This document shows, piece by piece, positions 34,595 through 46,892 of a stretch of DNA of 64,000 bases. The DNA is from Carya illinoinensis (taxonomy: Eukaryota; Streptophyta; Magnoliopsida; Fagales; Juglandaceae), in assembly GCF_018687715.1 (NCBI RefSeq), contig NC_056765.1, forward strand, positions 10,536,001 to 10,600,000, read 5' to 3'. Numbering within the stretch: position 1 is the stretch's first letter; every line of letters starts with the position of its first letter. The notes below the pieces were generated by a model. The model saw only the letters and a program-made list of their open reading frames with translations, did not search any database and was not told where the DNA came from. Both the position numbers and the translations under genes were made by a program.

Positions 34595-35520
34595 ATGAGT
34601 GAAATGCCCCTCTTGGCCACAACGGTAACAATGGGTTCAACCACTTTGCCGACACTCACCCTCATGGGCTCTATTACACCTTCCACAAACTGACTCCCAT
34701 CCTCCCATATGTATTCCTGAGGCTACTTGTGGTCGAGTCCCGGTCCATTGAACAAACTTCTAAGGCGAACCAGAACTACTTCCTTCGGCAGCAGCAAAAC
34801 TCCGCCTCTTTTGTCTTGTAGGGGAGCCCATACTCAGATTAATCTCTCGCTCGACAAGAGTGGCCAAATCAACTAAATCCTGAAAAGTGGTAATCCGGTG
34901 GTAGACTACCATTTTGCATATATCAGGTCGCAGACCGTCCTGGAAACGCTCGGCTTGCATCTCCTTCGCGGCGATGAGATGGGTAGCAAATCGTCCAAGC
35001 TCTATAAATCTCCGGGCGTACTGTTTCACTGTCATACTTCCTTGGACCAAGCTTGTAAATTCTCTTACTTTTTGCCGCCTCACAGAAGCGGGAAAGAAAC
35101 GATCATTAAATTCTTTCTTGAAGCGCTGCCAGGACACAGCGGCAAAGGACCCTAATTCTGACTCTAACATTACTCTTTTTGTTTCCTACCATTCAGAAGC
35201 TGTACCTTGTAACAAATAACTGGCATAAAGCACTTGTTGCGCCTCGGTGCAACCACAGACTTCAAATGTCTTTTCTATATCTCTAATCCACTTTCTAACC
35301 TGAAGTGGATCCTCTTCTCCCGTGAAAGATGGGTTCTATGTGCTAGAAAGCGCTCATAGGTGCATCCAGCTTGCACCGCTCTACTAGGCTCTCCTTGTTG
35401 TGGCCTAAAATTTTGTTGCAGAAATTCAGTCATTTGTCTTAATGCTTGAGCTATGGCATCGTCCCTCGGCAAATCATCCCGAGGCTCTTGAGAAGGCTTT
35501 CTTGGTCTTACCATCTTCCT
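34595..35520 (-). pseudogene. Gypsy gag, broken into frames
   Basis: The N-terminus MVRPRKPSQEPRDD starts near 35514 and reads into AQALRQMTEFLQQNF. A frameshift follows near 35330. The conserved gag core VSWQRFKKEFNDRFFPASVR to SLVQGSMTVKQYARRFIELG lies in 35170-34760. A zinc knuckle, CYRCGQEGHFTHEC (CCHC), is in another frame at about 34640-34599. Gag would form the particle shell and bind RNA, but the frame is interrupted several times. Confidence 0.85.
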
Positions 35521-35783
35521 ACTACAACACAACCTTTGACCCCATTTAAATATCGAATAAAACAAACAATATAAAACCAAAACCAAAACCACATAACAAG
35601 AAAATAAAATATCATGCAATAACACAAGTAAATAAATAAATACAAACAAGCTAACTCAAATAAATTTAAATCAAATAAAACAAATCAAATAGCAAACTTT
35701 AAATAAAATAAATTTTAAATCACAACTTTAAAACTTTTTGGTACTACACCTACGGGACATGTGGTTTTACCCAGAGCCAAACC

Positions 35784-35797
35784 GCTCTGATACTACC
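35784..35797 (-). promoter_or_regulatory. Primer-binding site, initiator Met tRNA type
   Basis: On the minus strand the sequence next to the 5' LTR is GGTAGTATCAGAGC. It resembles TGGTATCAGAGC, which is complementary to the 3' end of plant initiator Met tRNA, with two extra bases. This confirms which LTR is the 5' one. Confidence 0.85.
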
Positions 35798-37933
35798 TGT
35801 GACGCCTCCAACTCCCAAGTACGGACACGTGGAAATCGAAGCATCGGGATGATGACAACACGGGTCACCATCCTATCGCCAAGTACCAAGTGTGTGTACA
35901 TGCAACAAGTGTACAATAAAATTACGTAGCGGATAATAAAAGTCTTATAACTAAGTACCAGAATTTTTGTTTAATACAAATCCATTTAAACCGCACATAA
36001 TAAAATATTACAAGTCTCAAATATCGTTTCAAAACCAAATTACAAGACAGAAAAACTAGTAGAGATATTTTTTTGACATAAACAACTCTAAATCAAAAAT
36101 CTGGCGGAGCCATCTCCTCGGGCTCAACCTCCTCCTTCTCCTCAACATTTGCATCAAAATCTGCAGTATCAAATGATGCTGCAGGTAAGTAATGATCCAA
36201 ACGCCACAAAATAAAAATATATTAAACTCAATAATATACATGAAAGGATGCCAAATGCACATGTCCCATTTGGCCCCCAAAAAATATTACTTTTCAACTC
36301 ACGCCAAAAGTTACATTTGGCCCAAATCCAACTCAATTCAATATCCAATTAATCTGAATGCACCATGACCTTCCCTAGGGGTCATTCGCACACCCTGGCT
36401 CCCATCGTCACACCACGGGTAACAACCATGCATGTGACTTCGTAACGAGTGATGCCCAGTTCTGCGCCCCGCGCGTACGTAGCCAAGCATCTTTTAGCCC
36501 TCGCCAGCAGAGGGGCCACGAAGTCGGTACGAGAGCGTTACCATCCCGCCCGCTCCCGTTGTCGCCCAACGACAACTCAGGGGACGTCACTCAGTATATT
36601 ACACTCCCGAGTGACCAGAGGAGCTCCACTGAGATAATACCTAATCTCGGCTTGGGGTCGTGATACACACGCACCCGAAAATCCATTTACATAGATAAAA
36701 CTAGTTTGTCTCAAATTAATACATGCACATGAATGCACCATGCAATGCAGCCTCAAGACACAATTTATTAACAAATCACAACATCAACAATAACCAAACA
36801 ACTCCGTCCTCATATCCATCCGACCCCCGACTTCTCGGACTCAGTTCGGAATTAATCAACTAGTCAATGAATTTATTGTAAAATTAATAATATATTTAAA
36901 TTTAAAATAGAGTTTGAAAAATACTTGTAGCGCTATATGATAATTTTTGAATGATCAAGAAGTTGCAAACGGCAGAGAAAAAGCAACATAACAGTGTAAA
37001 ATACACTGTGGCCGTGGGTTGTAAAATACCCACTTTCGAATGGAGACAAACCAAGACTTGAGATTGATAGGGAATGCCCTAGAGGTATTTATGAAACTAA
37101 TGAAAGTGAGAGTTAGCCGTGGGTGGCGGTGGAAATAGTGGTGGAAGTGAAAAAACCGCAAAACAAAGATGAGCTCGTGGGGGCTGCTCCGGCAACGGAT
37201 CGAAACTGAAAATAGGTGGTTTAGGACGGCAAGAGGTAGGTGATGATGTGGTGAAAAAATGGTGACCGGAGGTAGAACGACGGCGGTGAAATGAAGGAAA
37301 ATGCATGTGGCTTGGAAGAACTCGTGGCGGCTAATGGTGGTTCGGATGGAGGTGTAACTTGGTGGGGAGGTGCGCCGGCCGGAGGGGAAGATTTTTGTAT
37401 GAGTGGTATTGACCACGTCGCCGGCAAGCGGCGGTGGAAGAAAAACGGCGATAGTGAGGAGAGAGAGAGTGCGTCGCGCGCGGGAGGAGAAACGGAAAAG
37501 AAGAACAAAAAAGAAAGAAAGAAGAAAAGAAAGAAAAGAGAAAGAAAAAGAAAAGAGAAAAAGGGAAAAAGAAAAGATGGGAAAAAGAAATGAGGTCCAA
37601 TTCTCACCTCTGAAGTCCAGAAACTGATCCGACGAAAATAATTTTAAAAGCTATAAAATGACTAAAATAATTTAAACACTACATCAAGTTAAAATATAAT
37701 AAATAATTAGTAAAAACTAACAACTAAATTTTAAATCTAAAAACAAACTAAAATAAATTACACAGAAATTTAAACTCAAAACGATAATTAATATTAAGAA
37801 AGCTTCACAAAACAAATATTACAACTAAATAAATCCAATTAAAATACGTTAATTTAAAATAAAAGAACTAATATTTTAATTAAATTAAAAAAAACTCATT
37901 CAGTGAAAATACACGTAAAAACGGGGTTTCACA
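35798..37933 (-). repeat. 5' LTR of the Gypsy element (right copy)
   Basis: It starts TGTGACGCCTCCAACTCC and ends GGTTTCACA, 2136 bases. It has many point differences from the left copy (for example near 36100-36300 and 36470-36560), so the insertion is not recent. Confidence 0.92.
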
Positions 37934-38400
37934 GTCCCAGTATGAGTATCCCAAAATATATTTTGGAATGAAAATATCAAATTTTTTCCAAAAAATATAT
38001 TTTGGGACGAAATTTTGCTTGACTATTTGATCACGTTCAAACGCCCTTTTTCTGGGACGTGTGGTTGTCATCCTAGATTAGCGTTTGAATGGTTGTGAAT
38101 GATGTTTGAACATAAATCATGTTCGAATGTCTCCTTCAAATAAACATGAAGAAATGTTCGAACAAACCAATTGTTGATCAAATGTCAGTTATATTAATTT
38201 GAGGGTTTGATTTAGATGTTTGAGTGTCTACTGAACGGAGCGAGCAAGTTGCTTGTTCAAACAGAGTTATCCATAGACAACTTTTCAAGCCAAATTGTTT
38301 GAACCAAACCATTTGAATGTGTTCGAACAAAGTTGTCCTTAGACAATCGTTCGAACGTAATGACTGTATGTTTGAACCAAAATTTATTTTAGTCAAAAGT
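37934..38400. repeat. CACTA subterminal repeat region, left side
   Basis: AAAATATATTTTGG(A/G)A(T/C)GAAA occurs twice (about 37965 and 37990), followed by many GTTCGAA/GTTTGAA words spaced 20-60 bases apart. Dense short motifs near the ends are a CACTA hallmark, where they bind the TNPA-type protein. That role is inferred here. Confidence 0.6.
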
Positions 38401-38949
38401 TAAAAAGAAAATAGACATTTATATTTAAAAAAGACGTTCAATACAAATAAAACTAGTCTAAAAATTCCGCACTAAAAAAATAAAATAGTAATAATACTAA
38501 TATTGTTATCAGTACAGAATTTTGTAAATTCCAAAATTTATGCAAAACAAGAAAGTCAATTATTTGGAGGCCTAAACTATTACATAAGCATCTGCATTTG
38601 GAGTTGCATTCTTTTATTGAACTCTTGTTGTTGTTCTTCATTATGTTTCATGCGCATCTTCATGTCTGCATGTTTCACCAATGGAGCCTCAAACTCTTGT
38701 TGTCTTGTAATTAATTGTTTGATAGTGGAATTCGCATCATCTAACCTTTAAGAGGTAGTACTTAATGTTGATGAAGAGTTTGATGGATTTATACAAGGGC
38801 CCAAACCTTTCAAATATCTCAAGCGTTGACCCAGAACTTGTATTAAAATATCAATACCACTTGTTGATGAATTCTCATCTAACATAGCTTCAACAAGGAG
38901 GGCAACTATTTTATCCTACACAAAATATAAAAAATTAATATCATGACAA

Positions 38950-39850
38950 AAGTTAAAATATTTTTAATTGAAATAATTTATAATACTTACATAATTTTTA
39001 CGAGTATCTGAATGAGTCTACTTTCCATTACGATCAGTATGTGATGCAGCATATAATTTTGTTAGAACATAATTGGTGTCTGACTCTTGCTACAAGAGAT
39101 ATTATTTAGATATAAAGTGAATATTAAAATTATTACCTCTAAAAAACAAACTATATAGAATAAAAATAATAAAAAAAGTACATTATTTCAGAGAGAGGCG
39201 ATGGAAAGATCTTGAGCCTGCATGATGATGAATCTTCAACTTCAATCTATTTGTCTTGTTTATAGAACTTTGCTCATGCATAGAAGTTGTAAACATTATT
39301 AGTAATAAAAAATTATAAATATGAAACATAAAGAATTCATTTAATTTACCTTATATGATTGATCTTTAAACATGTTGTAAAGTTTTTCCCAATCGGAATG
39401 TCAGATATCTTGAAAAGGATGCTGGCATGCATCTTCCTTGTCCTCGTACATCTTGTAATGCTTATGACACATTACCTTATACTTGCGAAATGCATTACTC
39501 ATATGCTTATCGATAGTTTTATGCTCCTCTCTCCGACCAAAATTTAGTTCGAAGTCATCCTTGAAAAGGTATATAGACAAAGATATTGTCATTTAAAATA
39601 TTAAATAATATAAATATAAATTTATTATTTAAATATTACATACCAGACAACACTTCTTTATAAGCTCTTTCACATCTTTTGGGACCTTATCCCATGAACT
39701 TGTAGCCAAATGTGCATAAGTCCGTGTAAATGCACCCACATGTAATGCAAGGCAAGCTGCTTATTGTCCCTTGCCTCCGTTATGGTTGTCAAAAATGTTA
39801 ACCTTAATCTTACCCACTTTACGATATTTCTTCAAAGCAGCCTCTAGTAA
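38950..39850 (-). pseudogene. CACTA-associated plant transposase (Ptta/En/Spm type) remnant
   Basis: The minus strand near 39840-39650 reads KKYRKVGKIKVNIFDNHNGG and SWDKVPKDVKELIKKCC. At 39592-39401 comes DDFELNFGRREEHKTIDKHM followed by KYKVMCHKHYKMYEDKEDA, with introns or breaks between. This matches the second CACTA protein (Ptta/En_Spm domain), often found beside TNP2. Stops and missing pieces make it a remnant. Confidence 0.65.
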
Positions 39851-40259
39851 TGCCTCTACCTTAACGGGATTGTACTGTTAATTCTATAAAATATTTAGTT
39901 ATTTACTTTATATCAGTTATCAATTATCTTAATTGAAAAAAATGAGTATTAACTATTTACCTTAATCTGTAGAGTCAGTTTCTAGTTGTGAGTTAGACGA
40001 AGGGGTAAGAACAGGTGGAGATGAGATGCGAACTTCCTTCCTCTTTGGTGGCATAATTTCAAGATACTACATAATGTGAAAATAAAACTGATAATCATTT
40101 GTATCAGTTTTATTTGTAGATTCGCTCTGATCATCTGTGATACTTTAGATGACTCAATATTTTACTCAATTGTCACATCAACTATTTCAGTTTCAATGTA
40201 TTCCCTATGTAATGGGATAATCTCATATTGGCTCAAATCGACAAATAAGTTAAAAACTG

Positions 40260-42020
40260 ATTGACTCTCTTGGTATGCTTCTTAAGTAAAGGAATCATCT
40301 TCTTGATCTTCATCTTGTCCCTCTGCCTCAGGGATAACGTCATATATATTTTTTGGAGAAAAATTTTGTACTACTTGCCATTGATTTCTTAACTCAAGAT
40401 CCTCTAAGTAAAATATTTGAGATGCTTGAAAAGCCAAAATAAAATGATCATCTTCGTGCCATTTTTTTGTTGTATTAATACTCAAAAAAATATTCATAAT
40501 GGCATTTTCCCCTTCGAGGATTGCTTAAACTCCACCAATCGCACTTACATAAATATACCACAAGCTCCCCCAAATATCCCATTCTAATTATATTGATGAT
40601 AACTCCATAGAAATTAACGTTTTCTCCGTCGTGACTCCCATCAACAAAGACACCACTATTTTGTGTTTTCCTATAGCATTCTCAATCTATTGTGTGATAT
40701 CTACTTCCTCAAGAAATACATACAGAATGTTGAGTAGCTCGTCTCGAGGGGCCAAGCACCATTGCATACATTTTGTCCGATACACAGGGCAATTTTTTAG
40801 CATTTACCACTGAGCTTTCTCAAATTCTCTTCCAACCAAATTATAACCATGTGCAGCACCAAGTGGTCGTAGTTGTTGGAAAAATACAGAAAATCCATTT
40901 CGTTGTCTTGCTTGGTCAACATCAAAGTTTCTTTCCAGTCGATCAAATCTCGTGTCAACGCCGTGGAAGTATTCAGAACAAAATGTATGCCGCTCATCAT
41001 TAATATATATTTATGCAATTAATCCTTCTGGACGAGCTTTGTTACCCATTGTGCATTTCAATTTTTGAAGAAATTGTTCAATAGGATATATCCATCTATA
41101 TTATACTGATCCTACAAGTCGAGCCTCAAGTAGCAAATGAACAGTTAAGTGAACCATTACATCAAAGAATGAAGGTGGGTAGATACTCTCCAGCTTACAC
41201 AATATTATAGCAATTTCTCGTTTCATATAATCCAAATAGTCTACATTTAACGTTCTAGTACATAAATTTTTAAAAATGCATCCAACTCAGTTAACACAAC
41301 CCGCACATCTTTGGTCAAGAATCCACGGATACCAATAGGCAAGATACGTTGTAAAAATACATGACAATCATGACTTTATAATCCAGTAATTTTTCAGTCA
41401 TTTGTTCTCACACACCTTGTCAGGTTCGAGGCATCCCTGTCCGGCAATTTAATCTTTATCAGCAACTCACAAAATGTAGCCTTCTCGTTCCTAGACAATG
41501 TGTACCACCTAATTAGCATATAGATAGATGAACCACTTTGTTGCAAGTGCATTTCTGATCTGATTCCCAACCTTTTGAGATCTTTCCATGAGTTTATATT
41601 ATCATTCGTTTTGCTTTCAATTGACATGAATGTTCCCAAAACAAGTGCATATATTTGTCTCAATATGCATAACATTGAGACTATGTCGTAACTTCAAGGT
41701 CAACCAATAGGGAAGTTTGAAAAATATACTATTTTTTGTCCAATTCAATTTATTTTTATTTCATTTTCTCTTTCATTGTTTTTTACCAAAATCATATTTC
41801 TAACATCTAGAAATTGAGCAAGCACATCTTCACCTGACAAATATAGTGGATGGTTCCTCCATTCAACAATACCATCAAACAGCCTAGCATTTCCATGCCA
41901 TCTATGGTTACCAGGTAGAAATCAATTATGACACATAAAGCATAGTTTCCGCCCATATGTAAGCCATTCAGATTGTGTATGTTTGTTACAAGTCAGACAA
42001 GCCATTTTCCCCTTAGTGCT
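40260..42020 (-). pseudogene. TNP2-type CACTA transposase, truncated and broken
   Basis: From about 42019 on the minus strand it reads CLTCNKHTQSEWLTYGRKLC, then RWHGNARLFDGIVEWRNHPL and LKLRHSLNVMHIETNICALV. This is the part of TNP2 following the zinc-finger region. NDNINSWKDLKRLGIRSEMH and the downstream MLIRWYTLSRNEKATFCELL fit the DUF4218 side. Near 40497-40282 a DUF4216-like C-terminal segment appears (SQIFYLEDLELRNQWQVVQN, IYDVIPEAEGQDEDQEDD). Stops occur throughout, and the N-terminal part with the first catalytic residues is absent. Confidence 0.75.
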
Positions 42021-42374
42021 TCAACTTAAAATTTAGTCAATTTGTTTCGTTTGAATGACCATTGAGTTGACTCCGCCATTGTTGGGCACGTCTAAATGGA
42101 ACCATCGAACGTTTTTGTTAGGCATTCAAACGGTTGGCACCCAAGAGTCAATCTTGGGAGCCATTTCATAATTGTTTGAATGGTAACGACTAGACCATTC
42201 GAACGGTTACATATGCGTTCAAATGTGTTTGAAACCATTCGAACACATTAAGGTGGAAATTAAAAAAGAATTCTGTGTCACACTAAATAGATTTATATGT
42301 TTAATTAATAGTGTAATTTTATGATTATTTTATATACAATATTTTAAATTTTTTTATTATTATTTCAAGTTGAA

Positions 42375-43620
42375 ATGTCTTATAGAAATTTAAGAGAGAA
42401 GCGTGGCAGATGGGGGAAAACACACTCTTTTACTAGTACGTCTGATTCATTTTTAGGCCGATTAGTACTGTTAGAGTGGCAGATGAAGATTGATGATTTT
42501 CACAATCTTGTCTGGAAGGGTCTCTCTTTACCATCAGTGTTCTTGGATCATGAGTGGGCAACGATTCTAGACCCCAGGGATCCAACATGGCACTTCACAG
42601 CTTATATCGATTTTGTCATTGACTTCAATAATGGGTTTGGTGCCGCCGCTCTTGATGCTGATGGTAGATACAACATCAATGTTCAGGATTGTTCTGTTCC
42701 ATTCTCTGCTGACTTATTAGTCAAATTTATTGGCACCCCACGTATACCGTCGGCATATCCGAATGTGGTGCCTAGGAAGTCTATAGCTAATGTGGAGATG
42801 GCTGAGGAGATGAGTGAGGACAAGGGCACTATTGTCGATGGACTTAATGGCCTCCCTGATCATGAGGTCAGGCAGTTGATTGTTTATCCCGATGCTCCTT
42901 CTTATGATGGGCCGAAGAGCATTAAATATGTTCATTTATTAGACTTCTTCAAGATGATGAACTTAATCATTGCATCCAATATTGACCATCGGCAGCACAA
43001 GACGGAGGTTAGCGTAGATTGAGCGAGATTTATGACACGAGTTTCTCGTATAATGCCTATCAACCTACTGAGTATTATATTCACTAAGATGCGATTAGAG
43101 ACTACATACGTTACAACGAATATTTTGCCATATGTGGTCATGATCACACGATACCTGTTATAGTCTGGGCTCTTACTTGATGTTGCTAAGCGTGTCTGGG
43201 CGCCCATGGGACTGATCAACTCCACCACCCTATCATGGAGCACGGGGCATTCGACATTTCGGATTTAAGCTCGACATACTAGAGATCAGCCAGTTGACAT
43301 CGAGACCAAATAAGCACAACCTCCTGATCATGGAGTATCAATTGGTGAGACATCGACACAGCCTGAGGCATCACACACTATTACTCATGATTAGATTGTT
43401 GATATAGTGCGTGCAGAGATCATCACACAGATTCCAAAGATAGTCGCTGGAGTGCACACAGAGATCTAGACTGCCTTATCTGCCTTATGTATTGAGATTA
43501 TTGAGTTATTTGTTGATGTCGATCTCTCGTCTCAGACTCAGGACAATATATTTATTCGACTGACACAGATAGAGATGAAGGTAGCTTCATGCGAGGATAT
43601 CCTCAAGCATTTGGGGATGT
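42375..43620 (+). pseudogene. Putative plant transposon protein inside the CACTA element
   Basis: A 215-residue open frame starts MSYRNLREKRGRWGKTHSF at 42375 and stops at 43020-43022. Directly afterwards another frame continues as RFMTRVSRIMPINLLSIIFT and LETTYVTTNILPYVVMITRY, and later VDIVRAEIITQIPKIVAGVH and QIEMKVASCEDILKHLG before a stop near 43620. The layout (a globular region, a helical MPINLL segment, then a coiled-coil end) resembles the gag-like putative plant transposon proteins common beside TEs. I suggest, without proof, the Transposase_32-like group. It is transcribed convergently to the transposase. At least one frameshift and several stops make it a pseudogene. Confidence 0.5.
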
Positions 43621-43819
43621 AGTCTTTTATATTATCTGTTATTTATGTTTATTTTGTTTTTAGTTTGGGCAATATTTAATTTGATGTTTTTTTTTTAACA
43701 TGGACAATTTAATGTTTACAAATTTTAATTAATTATGCACCATCTCGTTTTTATTAATTAATTAATAGTTGAGTATTAATATTAATTTTTTTGTGTAATT
43801 GATTATTATTTAAATCTAC

Positions 43820-44060
43820 TGTTCGAATTGTCAAAAAAGTGTTTGATGTTTGAGTTCGAACGGTGAACTTGGATGTTCGAACGAATGTTCAATTTCCTGC
43901 GCTATACCCGCCATTTTTTCCCACGCGTGAATAATAATTCTATTATGGACTAACCGTTTGAACGTGTTTGTGTGGCATTCGAACGGGAACTCAATTTCCC
44001 GCTCTTGACCCGCCCTTTTTAGTCCCGACTCACGAATAATTATTTGATCTATTGTTATAT
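43820..44060. repeat. Right-side CACTA subterminal repeat with tandem duplication
   Basis: GTTCGAA words recur. A block of about 110 bases, containing (T/C)TCAATTTCC(T/C)GC, ACCCGCC and CACG(A/C)(A/G)TAATAATT-like parts, is present twice (about 43885-43945 and 43985-44050). This supports a CACTA end region, although no terminal TTGTAGTG was found. Confidence 0.5.
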
Positions 44061-44394
44061 ATGTTTGACACCTGTCCATTCAGAATATTTGTGATATTTC
44101 TTGCCATTTGATTCTTTATCTGAGTTCTTAAAGCTGTATCAGTGAAGTTTTCCATTCCATGCTAGTGATAAAAAACGTACAGTTTGACATGATCCGTGTT
44201 CGAAGTGGATTGGTTTATCTTTCTTTCGTGATATTATACTATATCTGTAAAAATCATACGGGTTCTTTATTTTTCACCCTTTATTCATATATTCTAAAGC
44301 ATTTTGACTCTTTAAACCCTGCCCGAGAGACTTTTAAACCAAAGTAATGATGTCGTAATGAATATACGGCTTTAACTGTTCCAAATTTCCAATC

Positions 44395-44620
44395 CCATTC
44401 AAATAAAACGAGTTAAAACCACTTCTTTGTTTTCAAATATAAGATAAGTTAGAATTAAAGTAAAAAGTTGAATAAAATATTATTAAAATATATTATTTTA
44501 ATATTAAATTTTAAAAAATTTAAATTATTTATTTTATTTTATTTAAAAATTTGATAAAATTATAATGATTAAATAAAATAAGATGAGATGAAAAATTTTA
44601 TAAAATTAGATGATGCCTAA
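44395..44620. repeat. AT-rich MITE-like repeat, fourth copy
   Basis: It shows the same family words: GTTGAATAAAATATTATTAAAATATTATT, TTTGATAAAATTATAATGATTA and a GATGAGATGAAAA tail. Confidence 0.5.
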
Positions 44621-46440
44621 TCTTATATAATGGAGAATACAACCATCCAGTACTATTGAGCCAATTTACAGACAGGACAGTCAACAGTGACATGTTTGGC
44701 ATCTCCTAAAATTTCCTACTATTTGAAACCATGTTGTGTTTAAGAAAATTAAGGATTCTTCAACTCCCTGATCAAGTGGCCTTATAAAACAGAGCTTATT
44801 CATTATGTCTTAAAACAAAATTTGTGCAATGATCACCTCATGAGGCCCTATCGATCGTTTTGTTTCTTTGTAAGTTTTTGAGTACGTAATATTCTATTGA
44901 ACACCCATCCAGAGCCTCATTAGCTGGAACCCAATTACTTTGTTTCTCCTTTGTGTGGTTTTTTTTTTTTTTTTTTGTAGTTTTTTTCTGAGCCCAATAA
45001 GAAACTTATAAAAAAGACGACGCCCATTAAGAAACTTCCCTAAAATTCTCTTCTCGGTCCACAAAATATCTTTCTTATGTTTTCAACCAGCTTCTAACAT
45101 TACAAGTAAAGACATGGCTTTTGTGACTGTAACGGTCATTAACCTCCGTAATAGTCACTGGTCGCGATGGCTATTAGGAAAAATATAGTTACAAGTACAA
45201 TTATATATTAATCTGTATATCAATTTGATGTGATTGGTTAAAAAATATATTTTATTGAAAACAGTATTAATTTAAATTTTAAGTATGAATGAATCAGTAT
45301 TGGTATGCAGATTAGTATGCGACAACGGCAATGACTATTAATATTTCGGAGAGGGAGATCTTAAGATGGGGGAGGAAATTAAACTCCCAAATTCCAATCG
45401 ACAACGTTTTCTAATAAACAAAATGTTGTTGTTTTGTAAGAATAAGTAAACTTTTTAAAAATAAAATTCAGGTATAGATACACGATCCATACCCGATATC
45501 CACCCTAGACATGGGCGGATATATATAGCTAGTCGGATACCGCCCGGGACTACCCACAATATGTGACTGTTATAGAAAAAATTTAGTCTGGATGCACATG
45601 CTTAATTATTGATTAGTCAAGAGGTCGAATCGAGAGGGGATTTGATACTAATTTGTTTACATTTCTCACATTTTCTATTTTATTTTTTAAAAATAAAATT
45701 AACTAGAAAACCAGTTGATATTATATCTTTACAAAAATTAAAATTCCTACTTATTTATCTTTTTCTGTTGTTCACTTTAGATAACAATAGATAATTCATT
45801 CAATAGAAGCATCGAATAAAAAACTCTCTGAATATTCTATAATAAACACACCGATTTCTTCAAAACTCTCGTATGTATATTGTGTTTCTTTCTTGTTTAA
45901 TTTTGCATTCATTTCTTCGTTTCCGTTTGCAGGCTTTCCATTTCCCAACCCATTCATTTGGGTTTGCAAGGAAACCGGGTTGCTCTGTTAATCTCTTTGT
46001 TCTAAGCTCTGGATGGGCTTTTGCTCTATGGATCAGCATTACAACCACTCACTTCCTTGACTTTTAAGATTAATTATTTTGCAGATATTTTTATTTATTG
46101 ACACCGGATGTTGGATAATTTAAGATAAAAATCATTCAGTTCGATAATCTCTAAAAATTATTTACATTTAAAAAGATTTGAACTTCAGACTTTGAAGAAG
46201 CATAATTCCAAGACCAAAGGCTTTACCATTTCTGCTAGTCCCGAATGGTTTACTTAAAGTACAGCTATATAAGGACTTCAATTTTAAAAAGATTTGATTT
46301 TTATCCTTTCTTATAAATTAATTAATTTATTTTTCGTATCAGCAATGTGAAGAATCTGTTCTTCTCACCAACTTAATTGCAAGTAGGTTTTTCCCTTTTA
46401 GTATCTGTCCAACTCCATTACAAGTTACAACCAAGATAGT
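44621..46440. other. Intergenic sequence with one palindromic MITE
   Basis: No gene is recognised. The only repeat is at 45180-45330. Short open frames (for example 45873-46067) have no recognisable content. Confidence 0.5.
45180..45330. repeat. Short palindromic MITE, copy 4
   Basis: AGTTACAAGTACAATTATAT and TTAATCTGTATATC lie at the left and CAGATTAGTATGCGAC at the right, with the body AGTATTAATTTAAATTTTAA as in copy 3 at 23938. Confidence 0.6.
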
Positions 46441-46620
46441 TTAGGCCTTGTTTGGATGTTAAGGTGAGATTAAAAAAGTTTGTAAATAATAGTGCAATAG
46501 TTTATGAGTAGAAGTGAAATGATTTGAGTTTAAATATTTTATAGAATTTTGAAAAATGAGAGAAAAAGTTAAATAAAAATACTATAAAATTAAAATATTG
46601 TTGTATTGGGTCTATTGGGA
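46441..46620. repeat. AT-rich MITE-like repeat, fifth copy
   Basis: It begins TAGGCCTTGTTTGGATGTTA and continues with GGTGAGATTAAAAAAGTTTG and body words of the family. The right end appears truncated near a TTGTATTGGG. Confidence 0.5.
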
Positions 46621-46892
46621 AGGAGATACGTATATCATAACAAGATATAAGGGATTCATGTCTCTCATCTGGTGATTTTTATTTTAACAAAAACTAAATT
46701 TAAGCCAAATAGAGCACAAACCAAGGGGACTGAGAGACCAAGATAGCCCAAACCACAAGGCAACCAATCATCCATTAAAATAAATAAGTAAAATAACAAC
46801 AACAAAAAATATGTTTGGCCCATGAAAATAAATCTTAATTCATCATGTTATTCATGCTTTGAGTTCCTCTAATAAAAGTCCTAAATCGTATC

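Larger units (their letters stand above)
28669..37933 (-). mobile_element. Ty3/Gypsy retrotransposon, Tekay-type chromovirus, about 9.3 kb
   Basis: It is full length, with two LTRs of about 2.2 kb beginning TGTGA and ending TCACA (TCAAA in the left copy), a primer-binding site and a polypurine tract. The flanking pentamers are ATCCC (28664-28668) and GTCCC (37934-37938), a 4/5 target duplication. On the minus strand the order is gag, protease, RT, RNase H, integrase and chromodomain, the chromovirus order. Stops and frameshifts in gag and pol mean this copy cannot make a full polyprotein. It sits inside the CACTA element and is therefore younger than it. Confidence 0.92.
28587..44090. mobile_element. 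Decayed CACTA (En/Spm) transposon containing a nested Gypsy element
   Basis: CACTACAAGAGATTGAC at 28587 is a good CACTA left terminus, and ATT precedes it as a possible 3-bp target site. Only about 80 bases later the element is interrupted by the Gypsy retrotransposon 28669-37933 and then resumes with GGGACGAAATTTTG-type subterminal sequence. The body carries CACTA protein remnants on the minus strand (38950-42020), a plus-strand transposon protein remnant (42375-43620) and TTCGAACG-type repeats at 38040-38360, 42030-42250 and 43820-43990. No right TTGTAGTG terminus was found before 44640, so the right edge is approximate and probably eroded. Confidence 0.7.

Noticed and set aside
28669..37933. 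An autonomous retrotransposon
   Set aside because: Gag and pol are split by several stops and frameshifts, so the copy cannot encode a complete polyprotein.
45873..46067. Small open frames around 45600-46070 as a secreted peptide gene
   Set aside because: The hydrophobic composition is compatible with a signal sequence, but overlapping frames exist on both strands and nothing else supports a gene.
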